DNA of 64,000 bases from JAUZPB01 sp037140715. Lineage in GTDB: Bacteria; Bacteroidota; Ignavibacteria; Ignavibacteriales; SURF-24. Shown in pieces: positions 38,123-47,551 of this stretch (positions are counted from its first letter, which is position 1; each line of letters opens with the position of its first letter). The notes beneath the pieces were generated by a model. It was given only the letters and a program-made list of their open reading frames with translations. It was not told the DNA's origin and did not search any database. The stretch lies in the NCBI GenBank assembly GCA_037140715.1, contig JBAXDX010000001.1:14141-78140 (forward strand), written 5' to 3'. The position numbers were made by a program, and so were the translations under genes.

Positions 38123-39213
38123 CCGTGAAGAATTGCTGTAATTGTTTTAAGAACCCTGTCAGCCTTAATGAAGTTCATACACTGGTATTCTGTATTTACA
38201 CAGACCGGACTATAAAAACATTTGCATTCCTTATCAGGCTGAATAATTTCACCAAGTCCGAAGAGTTCAAACTCACGCGGGTTGAAAATATTATTGAACA
38301 GGACGATTTTCTTATTTAAGCCGAGCGTGATGTGCATAGCCATTGTAACGCCGGTAACGACAAGGTCGCACTGGTCAACGAGATTAATAAACTTTTCAAG
38401 CGTAAAATAGCCGGGATATTTACCGCCCGTCTCAGACGCGAATCTCCTGTTCTTTTCATCTTCCTGTTCGCCGCCAAGGAATACTACTTCGCAGCCAGCC
38501 AGTATAAGGCATTTGGCAAGCTCGCTCCAGCTTTCATCGGGCCATAAACGCGAAGTCCATCTTCCGCCGCAGCCGGTGTTCAGTCCAATTATTTTTTTTG
38601 ATCTATCAAGCGTCCATTCGCCGGCATACCGGCTGAATGATGAGAGAATATATTTTTCACCGTTATAATTAAAACCGGAGACTTCAAATATCTCTTCAAG
38701 GTAATGCTTTTCATTGGACTTATTAATATCATCAAAAATACCGGTCAGGTATTTTGCCTCAGCATCTTTGTCTGCCGGATATGGAGAACCATCTTTAAGG
38801 ATGTAACCTTTCTTTACTTTTGCGTTGAGGCTGTTTATAAGAGCGCACGCCTCTTTATCTTTATCAAGATTTACGACATAGTCATAACTTAACGACTTTA
38901 AATATGAGACTCCCTCAGGATTATATTTTATAACCGAGTCAACATCCTTAGGAACAACTGACGGTGTCTGTGTAAGCCAGAATATTTTAGCATTTGGATA
39001 TTTAGCCCTAAGCGGAAAAAGTATCGGAGTAGTTCTGATAACATCGCCGACCGCGCCAAGCTTTATTATTAATACTTTCTGTGTGGTGGCGTCATAATAC
39101 TGGCAGCCTGACCCGTCTTTGCTATTGCAATGCACGCCATGTGTTTTATGCGGTCTGCATGGAATATCTCCGCGAAAATGACGGCAGTCAAATTTTATGT
39201 CCGATAGCTTCAT
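38119..39213 (-). CDS. Glycosyltransferase family 9 (heptosyltransferase-like) with Cys/His-rich head
   Basis: About 364 aa. After the head, KVLIIKLGAVGDVIRTTPIL is the family 9 N-terminal motif; IIGLNTGCGGRWTSRLWP and VVTGVTMAMHITLGLNKKIVLF are the ADP-heptose-binding half. The first 40 residues (FDCRHFRGDIPCRPHKTHGVHC, adjoining SGCQYY) hold four Cys and several His, possibly a zinc or iron-sulfur site, unusual for the family. The ATG at 39213 is used; a TTG at 39219 is possible. hldD, which makes ADP-heptose, lies 6 kb away and would supply donor. Confidence 0.87.
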   Translation of the reverse strand: MKLSDIKFDCRHFRGDIPCRPHKTHGVHCNSKDGSGCQYYDATTQKVLIIKLGAVGDVIRTTPILFPLRAKYPNAKIFWLTQTPSVVPKDVDSVIKYNPEGVSYLKSLSYDYVVNLDKDKEACALINSLNAKVKKGYILKDGSPYPADKDAEAKYLTGIFDDINKSNEKHYLEEIFEVSGFNYNGEKYILSSFSRYAGEWTLDRSKKIIGLNTGCGGRWTSRLWPDESWSELAKCLILAGCEVVFLGGEQEDEKNRRFASETGGKYPGYFTLEKFINLVDQCDLVVTGVTMAMHITLGLNKKIVLFNNIFNPREFELFGLGEIIQPDKECKCFYSPVCVNTEYQCMNFIKADRVLKTITAILHG

Positions 39214-39267
39214 GAACAAAATACCTTAACTTACTGTGTTATATATTTAACCGGATTACCGCACGAA

Positions 39268-39339
39268 AGCATGGTTGAGTTTACTATAAAAAGAATATTT
39301 TTGGTAAAAAATCCTTTTCGTAGCAAACTCAGCCATGCT
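39268..39339 (+). repeat. Inverted repeat between two glycosyltransferase genes
   Basis: AGCATGGTTGAGTTT (39268-39282) and AAACTCAGCCATGCT (39325-39339) pair at 14 of 15 positions around 42 bp. It lies just 3' of the GT2 gene, which reads leftward, and could end its transcription. It could also be a small mobile repeat. Confidence 0.6.
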
Positions 39340-39343
39340 CTAC

Positions 39344-40696
39344 TCAGCTTTTCTCTTTTATCGAATACTCTTTATCGTTCTGTGAGTTATGCACCATCAG
39401 CTCGCCTAATAATCCTACCGAGAAGAATTGAACGCCAACAATAATAAGCAGCATTCCAAGGAATAAAAGCGGACGGCTGCTTAGGGACTTTCCTGTTATC
39501 CATTCAACCGAGAGGTAACCATTTACTACAATGCCTATCAGGAATGAAACAGCTCCGAGGAATCCAAACAGATGCATCGGACGCCTGATATAACGTGTAG
39601 TAAACATTACTGTAATAAGATCAATAAAGCCCTTGAAAAATCTCGAAATGCCAAACTTGGTTTGTCCGAACCTGCGGGCGTGATGTTTTACCGGTATCTC
39701 TGAAATCCTGTAACCCTGCCAGTCGGCAAGCACGGGCATATAGCGGTGAAGCTCGCCATATACGTTAATATCTTTCAGAACTTCTTTTCTGTAAGCTTTA
39801 AGTCCGCAATTGAAGTCGTGTATCTTAACACCGCTCATCAGTCCGGTAATAAAATTAAAGAACCTTGATGAATGTCTTTTTACGAAAGGATCGTGGCGCT
39901 GCTGCTTCCATCCGGAAACAAGATCATTCCCTTCTTCAAGTTTTTGAATCAGATTAGGAATTTCATTCGGATCGTCCTGAAGGTCAGCATCCATAGTAAT
40001 AACTACATCACCGTTAACATGCTGAAACCCCACATGAAGAGCAGCAGACTTTCCATAGTTCTTGCGGAAACTGATATATTTAAACCGGTTATCGCTCTTT
40101 GAAATTTCTTTTAGTACTGAGAGCGATTTATCCGTACTGCCATCGTCAATGAACATGACTTCAAATTCCGCGATAATTCCGCGCATTACTTTTTTTATTT
40201 CCATTGCCAGAGGACGCAATGATTCTTCCTCATTCAGCAGAGGAATAACCATAGAGATTTTCTTAAATATCGTTTTTTTTCGTTCATATACAGGAATGCT
40301 GCTGTCTCTGGTATCGCTATAAGATCTGCCTCTGTAGCGGTTATAAGGAGCTTTCTTAGATCCTTTGGAAGATACCGTATCGTTTACAGCATCATTCCCC
40401 GATTTTTCCTGGATACGCACCGGAGGTTCCTCCGGTCTCGCAGTATCCTGTGCTTTTGCCTGTTGTTCCCCTGACTCCTGAGGCTTGTCTGGTTCTATTG
40501 CCTTATTTGAATCCTGAAGTTTATCTGTTTTTTGTTCTCTATGTGGAAACTGCCTCTTATTATGCCTTCCATATTGCGGAACCGGACCCCTGCCCAGGCC
40601 TTCAGACGAAGTATTCTGAGCCTTTGCTTCTTTAGCTGGCTGATTACCCTGCGGGGTATTTGAATCCCCTGTATCAGCGTTCTGTTTTTCTTCCAA
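39344..40696 (-). CDS. GT2 glycosyltransferase, polyprenyl-phosphate type, with long disordered N-terminus
   Basis: 450 aa. Residues 1-140 are low complexity (Gln, Lys, Glu, Pro, Asn) and presumably disordered. A GT2 domain follows (about 145-370): ISMVIPLLNEEESLRPLAME, FIDDGSTDKS, ITMDADLQDDPNEI. Two C-terminal membrane helices (LFGFLGAVSFLIGIVV and LLFLGMLLIIVGVQFFSVGLLGEL) are as in dolichol/undecaprenyl-phosphate mannosyl- or glucosyltransferases and ArnC. It probably loads a sugar onto polyprenyl phosphate, the donor type used by GT-C enzymes such as the YfhO-like protein. The N-terminal extension is far longer than usual. Confidence 0.88.
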   Translation of the reverse strand: MEEKQNADTGDSNTPQGNQPAKEAKAQNTSSEGLGRGPVPQYGRHNKRQFPHREQKTDKLQDSNKAIEPDKPQESGEQQAKAQDTARPEEPPVRIQEKSGNDAVNDTVSSKGSKKAPYNRYRGRSYSDTRDSSIPVYERKKTIFKKISMVIPLLNEEESLRPLAMEIKKVMRGIIAEFEVMFIDDGSTDKSLSVLKEISKSDNRFKYISFRKNYGKSAALHVGFQHVNGDVVITMDADLQDDPNEIPNLIQKLEEGNDLVSGWKQQRHDPFVKRHSSRFFNFITGLMSGVKIHDFNCGLKAYRKEVLKDINVYGELHRYMPVLADWQGYRISEIPVKHHARRFGQTKFGISRFFKGFIDLITVMFTTRYIRRPMHLFGFLGAVSFLIGIVVNGYLSVEWITGKSLSSRPLLFLGMLLIIVGVQFFSVGLLGELMVHNSQNDKEYSIKEKS

Positions 40697-40833
40697 TTAC
40701 ATTATCCCGTTTATTTTTTAAATACCCATAAAATTAAGTTAATAAATAACTAAAATCAATTTAACTTTTATACTAATCAATTAATTTAGCAGCCTTACGC
40801 GAAATGCTCCGGTCGGAGCTGTGTCAGTCCTGC

Positions 40834-41074
40834 AATGCTGTCAGGTTAAGGTTCAAAACTTTTATTGCGCCCTTTCAGGGCTTTTTGGGTTGTCGGGGAA
40901 TTTATTTTTCACAGGGCGATTGCCCTGTGCTATTATATTTCGCCCTTTCAGGGCTGAATCAGCCCTGAAAGGGCGAAATATATCAGCGATGGGCAACCAA
41001 CCGCCCATCGAACAAAACAAAATAAAATCCATAAGCCCTACAGGGGCGCAATATGGTGTTAACCTGACAGCATT
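40834..41074 (+). repeat. Composite palindromic element downstream of metH
   Basis: Outer arms AATGCTGTCAGGTTAA (40834-40849) and TTAACCTGACAGCATT (41059-41074) are exact complements. Inside are CACAGGGC/GCCCTGTG (40910-40929) and a perfect 21-bp-arm hairpin at 40935-40955 and 40961-40981 built around GCCCTTTCAGGGCT. It ends 3 bp from the metH stop codon and could fold into a very strong RNA structure. A degenerate relative lies at 47173-47270 and fragments at 12957-13068. Confidence 0.85.
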
Positions 41075-41076
41075 GA

Positions 41077-44000
41077 TCAGTCCTGTGCCTCTGAATCATA
41101 GTTCAGTACAGGGGAGAGCCATTTTTCTGTTTCTTTCAGACTCATACCCTTGCGCCTGTGGTAATCTGTTACCTGGTCTTTGCCAATCCCGCCGAGACCA
41201 AAATACTTCGATTCAGGGTGCGCGAAGTATAGTCCGCTTACAGAAGCCGCCGGATACATCGCAAGATTCTCCGTCAGCCGGATTGATGTATTCTTCTCTG
41301 CCTGCAGCAGTTCAAACAGCGCTCTTTTCTCTGTATGGTCTGGCTGCGCCGGATAACCCGGAGCGGGACGGATACCGGCATACTTTTCTTTAACCAGCCC
41401 GGCACCGGTGAAGCTTTCTTCAGGAGCGTATGCCCAGTATTTCTTACGCACAAGTTCGTGCAGACGCTCGGCAAAGGCTTCGGCAAGGCGGTCGGCCGCT
41501 GCCTTTATCATTATGATGTTATAATCGTCATGTTCTTTTTCGAACTTTTCGATTAAGGATTCAATGCCAATACCGGCAGTAACGGCAAAGCCTCCGATAT
41601 AATCGCGGCGTCCCGATTCCTTTGGCGCAATGAAATCTGACAGGGCAATATTCGGCACGCCCCTGCTCTTAAGGCTCTGCTGACGCAGCGTATGGAATGT
41701 GGTTAATATCCCGTTGGCGGATTCATCGGAATAGACTTCTATATCATCCCCAGCGCTGTTTGCAGGGAAAAGCCCTATTACGCCGCTGGCTTTAAGAAGA
41801 CGCTCTTCAATTACTTTATCGAGAAGTCTGCGGGCATCATCAAATAATTTCTTTGCTTCCTTTCCATATTCCGCATGTTCGAATACTTCAGGATAATGCC
41901 CTTTTATTTCCCAGGTTGTGAAGAAGGGAGTCCAGTCGATATATTTTCTTAACTCTTCCAGCGGATAATCGTTTAAGACTGTAATCCCCAACGTTTCAGG
42001 TTTTACTATGCATGCCTTATCCCAGTCAAAACTAAGCTTGTTGGCGCGGGCTTCTTTAATAGGGATGAAATTCTTCGCAGCCTGCTTTTTCTTATGGTCT
42101 TCCCTTAGCTTTTCATATTCGGTTTTAATTTTACCGGTAAATTCATCATAGTTATTAGAATTAATAAGATTATTAACAACCGGCACACTCCTGGAAGCAT
42201 CAATCACGTGAATAACCGGTCCGCTGTAGTTAGGCGCAATCTTAACCGCCGTATGAACGCGTGAGGTAGTCGCCCCGCCGATAAGCAACGGCAGTTTAAG
42301 TCCGAGCCGCTCCATTTCTTTTGCCACATCCACCATTTCATCAAGCGACGGGGTGATAAGTCCGCTGAGACCAATTACATCAACATTCAGGTCTGTGGCG
42401 GACTGAAGTATCTTTGCCGCCGAAACCATTACGCCAAGGTCAATTACCTCATAATTATTACAGCCAAGCACTACGCTTACAATATTTTTACCGATATCAT
42501 GAACATCCCCCTTAACGGTTGCCATAAGTATTTTACCGACAGCACGGTGTTCGGATGATTTTGCTTTTTCTTCCTCAATGTACGGAATAAGATACGCAAC
42601 TGACTTCTTCATTACGCGCGCACTTTTTACAACCTGAGGCAGAAACATCTTGCCGGAGCCAAACAAATCGCCCACAACGTTCATTCCGCCCATCAGAGGA
42701 CCTTCGATTACATCAAGCGGACTTGAAGATTTTGCACGGGCTTCTTCGGTGTCTTCTTCGATATAGTCAGCAATGCCTTTTATCAGCGCGTGTTTCAGAC
42801 GCTCTTCTACCGGAGCTTCGCGCCAGGCGTCTTCTTTTACCAGGGACTTATCCCTTTGTTTTACGTTTTCCGCAAACTCAACCAGACGCTCTGTGGCATC
42901 GGGACTTCGGTTAAAAAGCACATCTTCAACAAGCGCAAGCAGGTCTTTCGGAACTTCTTCATAAACATCAAGCTGTCCTGCATTAACTATGCCCATATCA
43001 AGCCCTGCCTGAACTGCATGGTAAAGGAAAGCTGTGTGTATAGCTTCGCGGACACGGTCATTGCCTCTGAATGAAAATGATATATTGCTTATACCTCCGC
43101 TGACTTTTGCCAGAGGAAGATGCATCTTAATCCATTTTGTGGCTTCAAAGAAATTAACAGCATAATTATTATGCTCTTCTATTCCTGTCGCAACGGTAAG
43201 AATATTCGGGTCAAAGATAATATCCTGCGGCGGGAAACCAACTTCCTCTGTAAGTATTTTATAAGCGCGTTCGCATACTTCAATCTTTCTTTCAAAGGTA
43301 TCAGCCTGCCCCCGTTCGTCAAAAGCCATTACGACCGCCGCCGCGCCGTACTGCATTACCTTCCGCGCACGCTGTTTAAATACTTCCACGCCTTCCTTCA
43401 TACTGATGGAATTAACTATACATTTGCCCTGGAAGCATTTAAGCCCGGCTTCAATAACCGTCCACTTTGACGAGTCAATCATAAGCGGGAGTTTTGCAAT
43501 GTCCGGTTCGCTTCCGATCAGGTAAATAAACTTTGTCATTGCCTTTTCGGAATCAAGCAGACCTTCATCCATATTTATATCGAGAACCTGAGCACCGCCT
43601 TCAACCTGCTGGCGCGCTACGGACAAAGCTTCTTCATAATTTTCAGATAGTATCAGTCTCGCAAATTTCTTTGAGCCGGTAACATTTGTTCTTTCTCCGA
43701 TATTTATAAAGTTTGATTCGGGTCTTATTACCAATGGCTCAAGTCCGCTTAGCCTCAGGTATGGTTCTGTCTGATGAAGTTTTCTTGGGGTCAGCCCTGA
43801 AACGATATCGGCAATCTCGCCTATATGATCAGGTGTAGTACCGCAGCATCCTCCGACAATATTGATAAAACCACTATCGGCGAAGTCTTTGAGAATAGCT
43901 GCCATATCGCGCGCAGTTTCATCGTATCCGCCAAATTCATTTGGCAGACCGGCATTCGGATAAAGACTTACATAGCAATTTGCAAGGCGCGAAAGCTCCT

Positions 44001-44778
44001 GAATATAGGGTCTCATCTGCCTTGAACCCAGTGCACAGTTTAATCCGACACTTAAAAGATTTTTTGTATGTGAAACTGAAATCCAGAATGCCTCGGTAGT
44101 CTGTCCGGAAAGTGTACGTCCGCTCTGATCGACAATTGTTCCTGATATCATTACAGGCAGGTCAGCACCGGTTTCTTCAAAATATTTTTCAATTGCGAAT
44201 ATTGCCGTCCTGGCATTTAGAGTATCGAATATAGTCTCAACAAGCAGAATATCAACACCGCCTTCGACAAGTCCCTTAACCTGCTCATAATAAGCATCGA
44301 CAAGCTGGTCAAATGTAATGGCTCGGTAGCCGGGATCGTTTACATCGGGCGAAAGTGAAGCTGTTTTATTTGTCGGGCCTAACGCACCGGCTACAAATCT
44401 GGGCTTATCGGGAGTCTTATTTGTATATTCTATTGCCGCTTCCTTTGCAAGGCGCGCAGCTTCAAAATTTATTTCATAAACGAGTTCTTCGGTTTTATAA
44501 TCAGCCTGTGCAAGCGAAGTCCCGTTGAATGTATTTGTCTCGACTATATCTGAACCCGCCTCATAATAAGCACGGTGAATATTTTTAATTATCTCAGGCC
44601 GGGTAAGACATAAGATATCATTATTGCCTTTAAGGTCATGCGGATGATACTTAAAGCGCTCTCCTCTGAAATCGCTTTCTATAAGTTTATGACGCTGAAT
44701 CATTGTTCCCATGGCTCCATCGAGAACAAGTATATGCTTTTCTAGTAAACCAGACAAATACTGGAATGTTGTTATCAT
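41077..44778 (-). CDS. metH: Cobalamin-dependent methionine synthase
   Basis: Transfers a methyl group from methyltetrahydrofolate to homocysteine through B12. About 1233 aa with all four modules: homocysteine domain (1-330; [13 protein letters not shown], and [12 protein letters not shown] for the zinc), pterin domain (about 345-620; [20 protein letters not shown]), B12 cap and binding domains (about 640-880; [16 protein letters not shown] with the DxHxxG His ligand), and the SAM-dependent activation domain (about 920-1220; [27 protein letters not shown]). The ATG at 44778 is preferred; a GTG at 44787 adds three residues. The 103-bp divergent upstream gap is too short for a cobalamin riboswitch, and none is seen. 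Confidence 0.97.
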   Translation of the reverse strand: MITTFQYLSGLLEKHILVLDGAMGTMIQRHKLIESDFRGERFKYHPHDLKGNNDILCLTRPEIIKNIHRAYYEAGSDIVETNTFNGTSLAQADYKTEELVYEINFEAARLAKEAAIEYTNKTPDKPRFVAGALGPTNKTASLSPDVNDPGYRAITFDQLVDAYYEQVKGLVEGGVDILLVETIFDTLNARTAIFAIEKYFEETGADLPVMISGTIVDQSGRTLSGQTTEAFWISVSHTKNLLSVGLNCALGSRQMRPYIQELSRLANCYVSLYPNAGLPNEFGGYDETARDMAAILKDFADSGFINIVGGCCGTTPDHIGEIADIVSGLTPRKLHQTEPYLRLSGLEPLVIRPESNFINIGERTNVTGSKKFARLILSENYEEALSVARQQVEGGAQVLDINMDEGLLDSEKAMTKFIYLIGSEPDIAKLPLMIDSSKWTVIEAGLKCFQGKCIVNSISMKEGVEVFKQRARKVMQYGAAAVVMAFDERGQADTFERKIEVCERAYKILTEEVGFPPQDIIFDPNILTVATGIEEHNNYAVNFFEATKWIKMHLPLAKVSGGISNISFSFRGNDRVREAIHTAFLYHAVQAGLDMGIVNAGQLDVYEEVPKDLLALVEDVLFNRSPDATERLVEFAENVKQRDKSLVKEDAWREAPVEERLKHALIKGIADYIEEDTEEARAKSSSPLDVIEGPLMGGMNVVGDLFGSGKMFLPQVVKSARVMKKSVAYLIPYIEEEKAKSSEHRAVGKILMATVKGDVHDIGKNIVSVVLGCNNYEVIDLGVMVSAAKILQSATDLNVDVIGLSGLITPSLDEMVDVAKEMERLGLKLPLLIGGATTSRVHTAVKIAPNYSGPVIHVIDASRSVPVVNNLINSNNYDEFTGKIKTEYEKLREDHKKKQAAKNFIPIKEARANKLSFDWDKACIVKPETLGITVLNDYPLEELRKYIDWTPFFTTWEIKGHYPEVFEHAEYGKEAKKLFDDARRLLDKVIEERLLKASGVIGLFPANSAGDDIEVYSDESANGILTTFHTLRQQSLKSRGVPNIALSDFIAPKESGRRDYIGGFAVTAGIGIESLIEKFEKEHDDYNIIMIKAAADRLAEAFAERLHELVRKKYWAYAPEESFTGAGLVKEKYAGIRPAPGYPAQPDHTEKRALFELLQAEKNTSIRLTENLAMYPAASVSGLYFAHPESKYFGLGGIGKDQVTDYHRRKGMSLKETEKWLSPVLNYDSEAQD

Positions 44779-44890
44779 CGTTGACACCGCTTTATTATAT
44801 CGTAATTATTTAGATAAAGTTTTTGAAAACTAACAATAATATACTTAAATTAGACCTCAATTAAAATTATTAACGTAGTGGGGATGTATC

Positions 44891-45862
44891 ATGATTATTG
44901 TAACTGGTGGCGCGGGATTTATTGGTAGCGCTATTATCTGGCGGTTAAATCAGATGGGCGAGGAAAATATTATTATAGTTGATTCACTCGGTACCGGAGA
45001 AAAGTGGAAGAATCTTATTGGATTAAAATATACCGACATTTATCATAAAACTGATTTTTTAGATAAAATCATGGAAGATAATCTGCCGTTTGCAGTTGAA
45101 GCCATCATACACATGGGAGCCTGTTCTTCCACAACGGAGAAAAATGCTGATTATTTAATCAGCAATAATTACAGATACACAATCGAGCTTGCAAGGTACT
45201 GCCTGCCACGTAAGTCGAGATTTATCTATGCATCTTCTGCCGCCACCTACGGAGATGGCTCAAACGGCTATATGGATGATGAAAACAGCTTATCATCTCT
45301 CCATTCTCTTAATATGTACGGTTACTCAAAGCATTTGTTCGACCTCTGGGCAAAACGCCTGATGATCATTGATAAAATAGCAGGGCTTAAATTCTTTAAT
45401 GTCTATGGCCCAAATGAAGCACATAAGGGCGATATGAGAAGCGTTGTGCATAAGGCTTTTGAACAAATCAGAGATACAGGAAAAGTTAATCTCTTCAGGT
45501 CCTATAACGAACAGTACAAGGACGGTGAACAGATGCGCGACTTTATTTACATAAAGGATGTAGTTGATATGGTAATATTTTTCCTTGAGAAAAAGGATAA
45601 AAACGGACTCTATAATATCGGAACAGGCAAAGCGCGCACATGGAATGATCTTACAGGTTCAATCTTTTCAGCACTTGGTCAGAAGACTAATATTGAGTAT
45701 ATCGATATGCCGGAACATCTTAAGAATAAATACCAGTACTTTACTGAAGCCAGCATAGATAAGCTTAGAGCCGCGGGCTACGATAAACCGTTAACTTCGC
45801 TTGAAGACGGCGTGACTGATTATGTTAAGAATTATCTGTCAGTAAATAAATTCCTTGAATAA
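44891..45862 (+). CDS. hldD: ADP-L-glycero-D-manno-heptose 6-epimerase
   Basis: Makes the ADP-L-glycero-D-manno-heptose used for lipopolysaccharide inner core. 323 aa, extended SDR fold: NAD-binding VTGGAGFIGSAIIWRLN, the HldD hallmarks IIHMGACSSTTEKNADYL, YASSAATYGDG, catalytic YGYSKHLFD and FFNVYGPNEAHKGDMRSVVH. It is divergent from metH and is followed 8 bp downstream by a Nudix gene. It fits with the GT9 heptosyltransferase-like gene at 38.1 kb. Confidence 0.95.
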   Translation: MIIVTGGAGFIGSAIIWRLNQMGEENIIIVDSLGTGEKWKNLIGLKYTDIYHKTDFLDKIMEDNLPFAVEAIIHMGACSSTTEKNADYLISNNYRYTIELARYCLPRKSRFIYASSAATYGDGSNGYMDDENSLSSLHSLNMYGYSKHLFDLWAKRLMIIDKIAGLKFFNVYGPNEAHKGDMRSVVHKAFEQIRDTGKVNLFRSYNEQYKDGEQMRDFIYIKDVVDMVIFFLEKKDKNGLYNIGTGKARTWNDLTGSIFSALGQKTNIEYIDMPEHLKNKYQYFTEASIDKLRAAGYDKPLTSLEDGVTDYVKNYLSVNKFLE

Positions 45863-45870
45863 CTCCAGAT

Positions 45871-46329
45871 ATGAAACTCGCAACACTTTGCTATGTAAAA
45901 GATAAAGACCGGACTCTGATGCTTCACCGCGTTAAGAAGCAAAACGATATACACGAGGGTAAATGGAACGGTCTGGGTGGCAAACTTGAACCAGGCGAAT
46001 CGCCTGAGGAATGTGTTGTCAGGGAAGTAAAGGAAGAATCAGGACTTACTATAACCGCTCCCAAAATGCACGGTCTTATTACCTTCCCTGCATTCGATGG
46101 TTTTGAGGACTGGTATGTTTTCCTCTTTACCGCTGACAAATTTGAAGGTGAGCTTATCGATTCGTGCGAGGGAAATCTTAAATGGATTAATAACGATGAA
46201 CTGTTTAACCTCAGTCTTTGGGAAGGTGACAAAATATTTATTGAATGGCTCTTTCAGGATAAATTTTTCAGCGCAAAGTTTAATTATAAAGATGGCCGCC
46301 TGGTCGATTATCAGGCGGCATTTCATTAA
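45871..46329 (+). CDS. Nudix hydrolase, MutT/8-oxo-dGTP type
   Basis: 152 aa. The Nudix box is complete: GKLEPGESPEECVVREVKEESG. The N-terminal LATLCYVKDKDRTLMLHRVK and the pattern KWNGLGGKLEPGE are typical of 8-oxo-dGTP diphosphatases that clean the nucleotide pool. Co-directional with hldD and overlapping the next Nudix gene tail-to-tail by 4 bp. Confidence 0.88.
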   Translation: MKLATLCYVKDKDRTLMLHRVKKQNDIHEGKWNGLGGKLEPGESPEECVVREVKEESGLTITAPKMHGLITFPAFDGFEDWYVFLFTADKFEGELIDSCEGNLKWINNDELFNLSLWEGDKIFIEWLFQDKFFSAKFNYKDGRLVDYQAAFH

Positions 46330-46880
46330 TTTTTTCCCTGTATCTTTTTTTCAGCATAAACCTTTGCCATTAAAAGTCCGCTCAAAGTCTTGGAATCGGT
46401 AAGCTCTCCGGAAAATATCATTTCATTTATCTCATCTTCCGTAAACTCACAGACTTCCATTCCGTACTCTCCCTCTTCGCGGTTATGCTCGCCCTGCACG
46501 AGATTTTTAGCAAGATAAATGTGAAGTATCTCGGTACAAAATCCCGGAGTGGTGCAGATAGAGCCAAGCTTAACTATGTTATTAGAGAAATAACCTGTCT
46601 CCTCCTTAAGCTCCCGCGAGGCGCAGACCAGCGGATCCTCGCCAGGCTCAAGCTTACCTGCGGGAAGCTCCAGCAACGTTCTCTGCAAAGGATAACGGAA
46701 CTGTTTAACCATTATAATTTTACCATCGTCCGTTACAGGTACAACCACCGCTCCGCCGTTATGTACTGCAACTTCTCTGATACTGGTATTCCCGCTGTTA
46801 TACTCAATCTCATCGACCTGAAGATCGAAAACTCTTCCGCGGAAAATAATCCCGCTTTTCTTTACTCTGAAATTTGTCAT
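46326..46880 (-). CDS. Nudix hydrolase, ADP-ribose pyrophosphatase type
   Basis: 184 aa. Core VVVPVTDDGKIIMVKQFRYP followed by LELPAGKLEPGEDP and the Nudix box end ASRELKEETGY, the pattern of NudF-like ADP-ribose pyrophosphatases, which dimerise through the N-terminal strands. It converges with the MutT-like gene. Confidence 0.9.
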   Translation of the reverse strand: MTNFRVKKSGIIFRGRVFDLQVDEIEYNSGNTSIREVAVHNGGAVVVPVTDDGKIIMVKQFRYPLQRTLLELPAGKLEPGEDPLVCASRELKEETGYFSNNIVKLGSICTTPGFCTEILHIYLAKNLVQGEHNREEGEYGMEVCEFTEDEINEMIFSGELTDSKTLSGLLMAKVYAEKKIQGKN

Positions 46881-46958
46881 TAAGCCTCTTGTAATAATTA
46901 TTAACTCATGTTATGCAAACTTCAGAATAAATCTCTATATAGTAAACAATTATAAGTG

Positions 46959-47093
46959 GGTGTACGACAAATTATCCTCTTAATCATACTCATTTTCCCC
47001 TAAAGCGATTATGGGTAAGAGTATGATTAAGAAAATTACAGACCATCCATTGTTGTCGGGACTAACGGCCAAGAGGAGAATTTGTCGTACACC
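46959..47093 (+). repeat. MITE-like element with GGTGTACGACAAATT ends
   Basis: 23-bp terminal inverted repeats at 46959-46981 and 47071-47093 pair at 22 positions. Within lies a second perfect pair, CTTAATCATACTC / GAGTATGATTAAG. 135 bp, no coding capacity. It is related to the 26032-26076 hairpin. No certain target duplication is visible. Confidence 0.8.
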
Positions 47094-47172
47094 TAAATAT
47101 CTCTGACATTTGATTTCTTCATTTTACACTCCCGGATGCATGTACTGTGCGTGCGGACGATGGTTGTATCAA

Positions 47173-47270
47173 TGCTGTCAGGTTTCAGGGTTGTGGCGAA
47201 GAGGTGTCCATTTCCATATAGCGCTACCCCTGTGCTGTTATATTTTACCCCTTCATCGCAAAACTTATGA
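47173..47270 (+). repeat. Degenerate relative of the metH-side composite repeat
   Basis: It starts AATGCTGTCAGGTTTCAGG and continues with CCCCTGTGCTGTTATATTTTA, aligning to the left half of 40834-41074 with many changes. With the MITE-like element before it, it fills most of the 671-bp gap between the Nudix gene and the first receiver-kinase. A GTAACTATTCAGG at 47306-47318 may be a decayed IS66-type end. Confidence 0.55.
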
Positions 47271-47551
47271 AGCTACGGGTTCTGCTTTGTCAATAAAAAT
47301 AAAAAGTAACTATTCAGGTAAAAAAAACAGACTAGTAGATTTGGGAAATAATAATTTTTGGTATATTTGTTACACATTAAAATGAATTGAATCACTATCC
47401 AATGAAAATATTGGATTGAAGAAGCAGACAGGGTTACTTTTTAATGATATTTGTGAGTCTGTATCATCAGGATACGGAACCGGCGGTACAGTTATCAAAA
47501 TATGCCGCTGTTTACAATTATAAAAAAGTTATAGAGTCAGACTAAGATACG

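Noticed and set aside
44779..44890. Possible cobalamin or SAM riboswitch upstream of metH
   Set aside because: The divergent gap is only about 110 bp and shows no B12-box or SAM-box-like structure.
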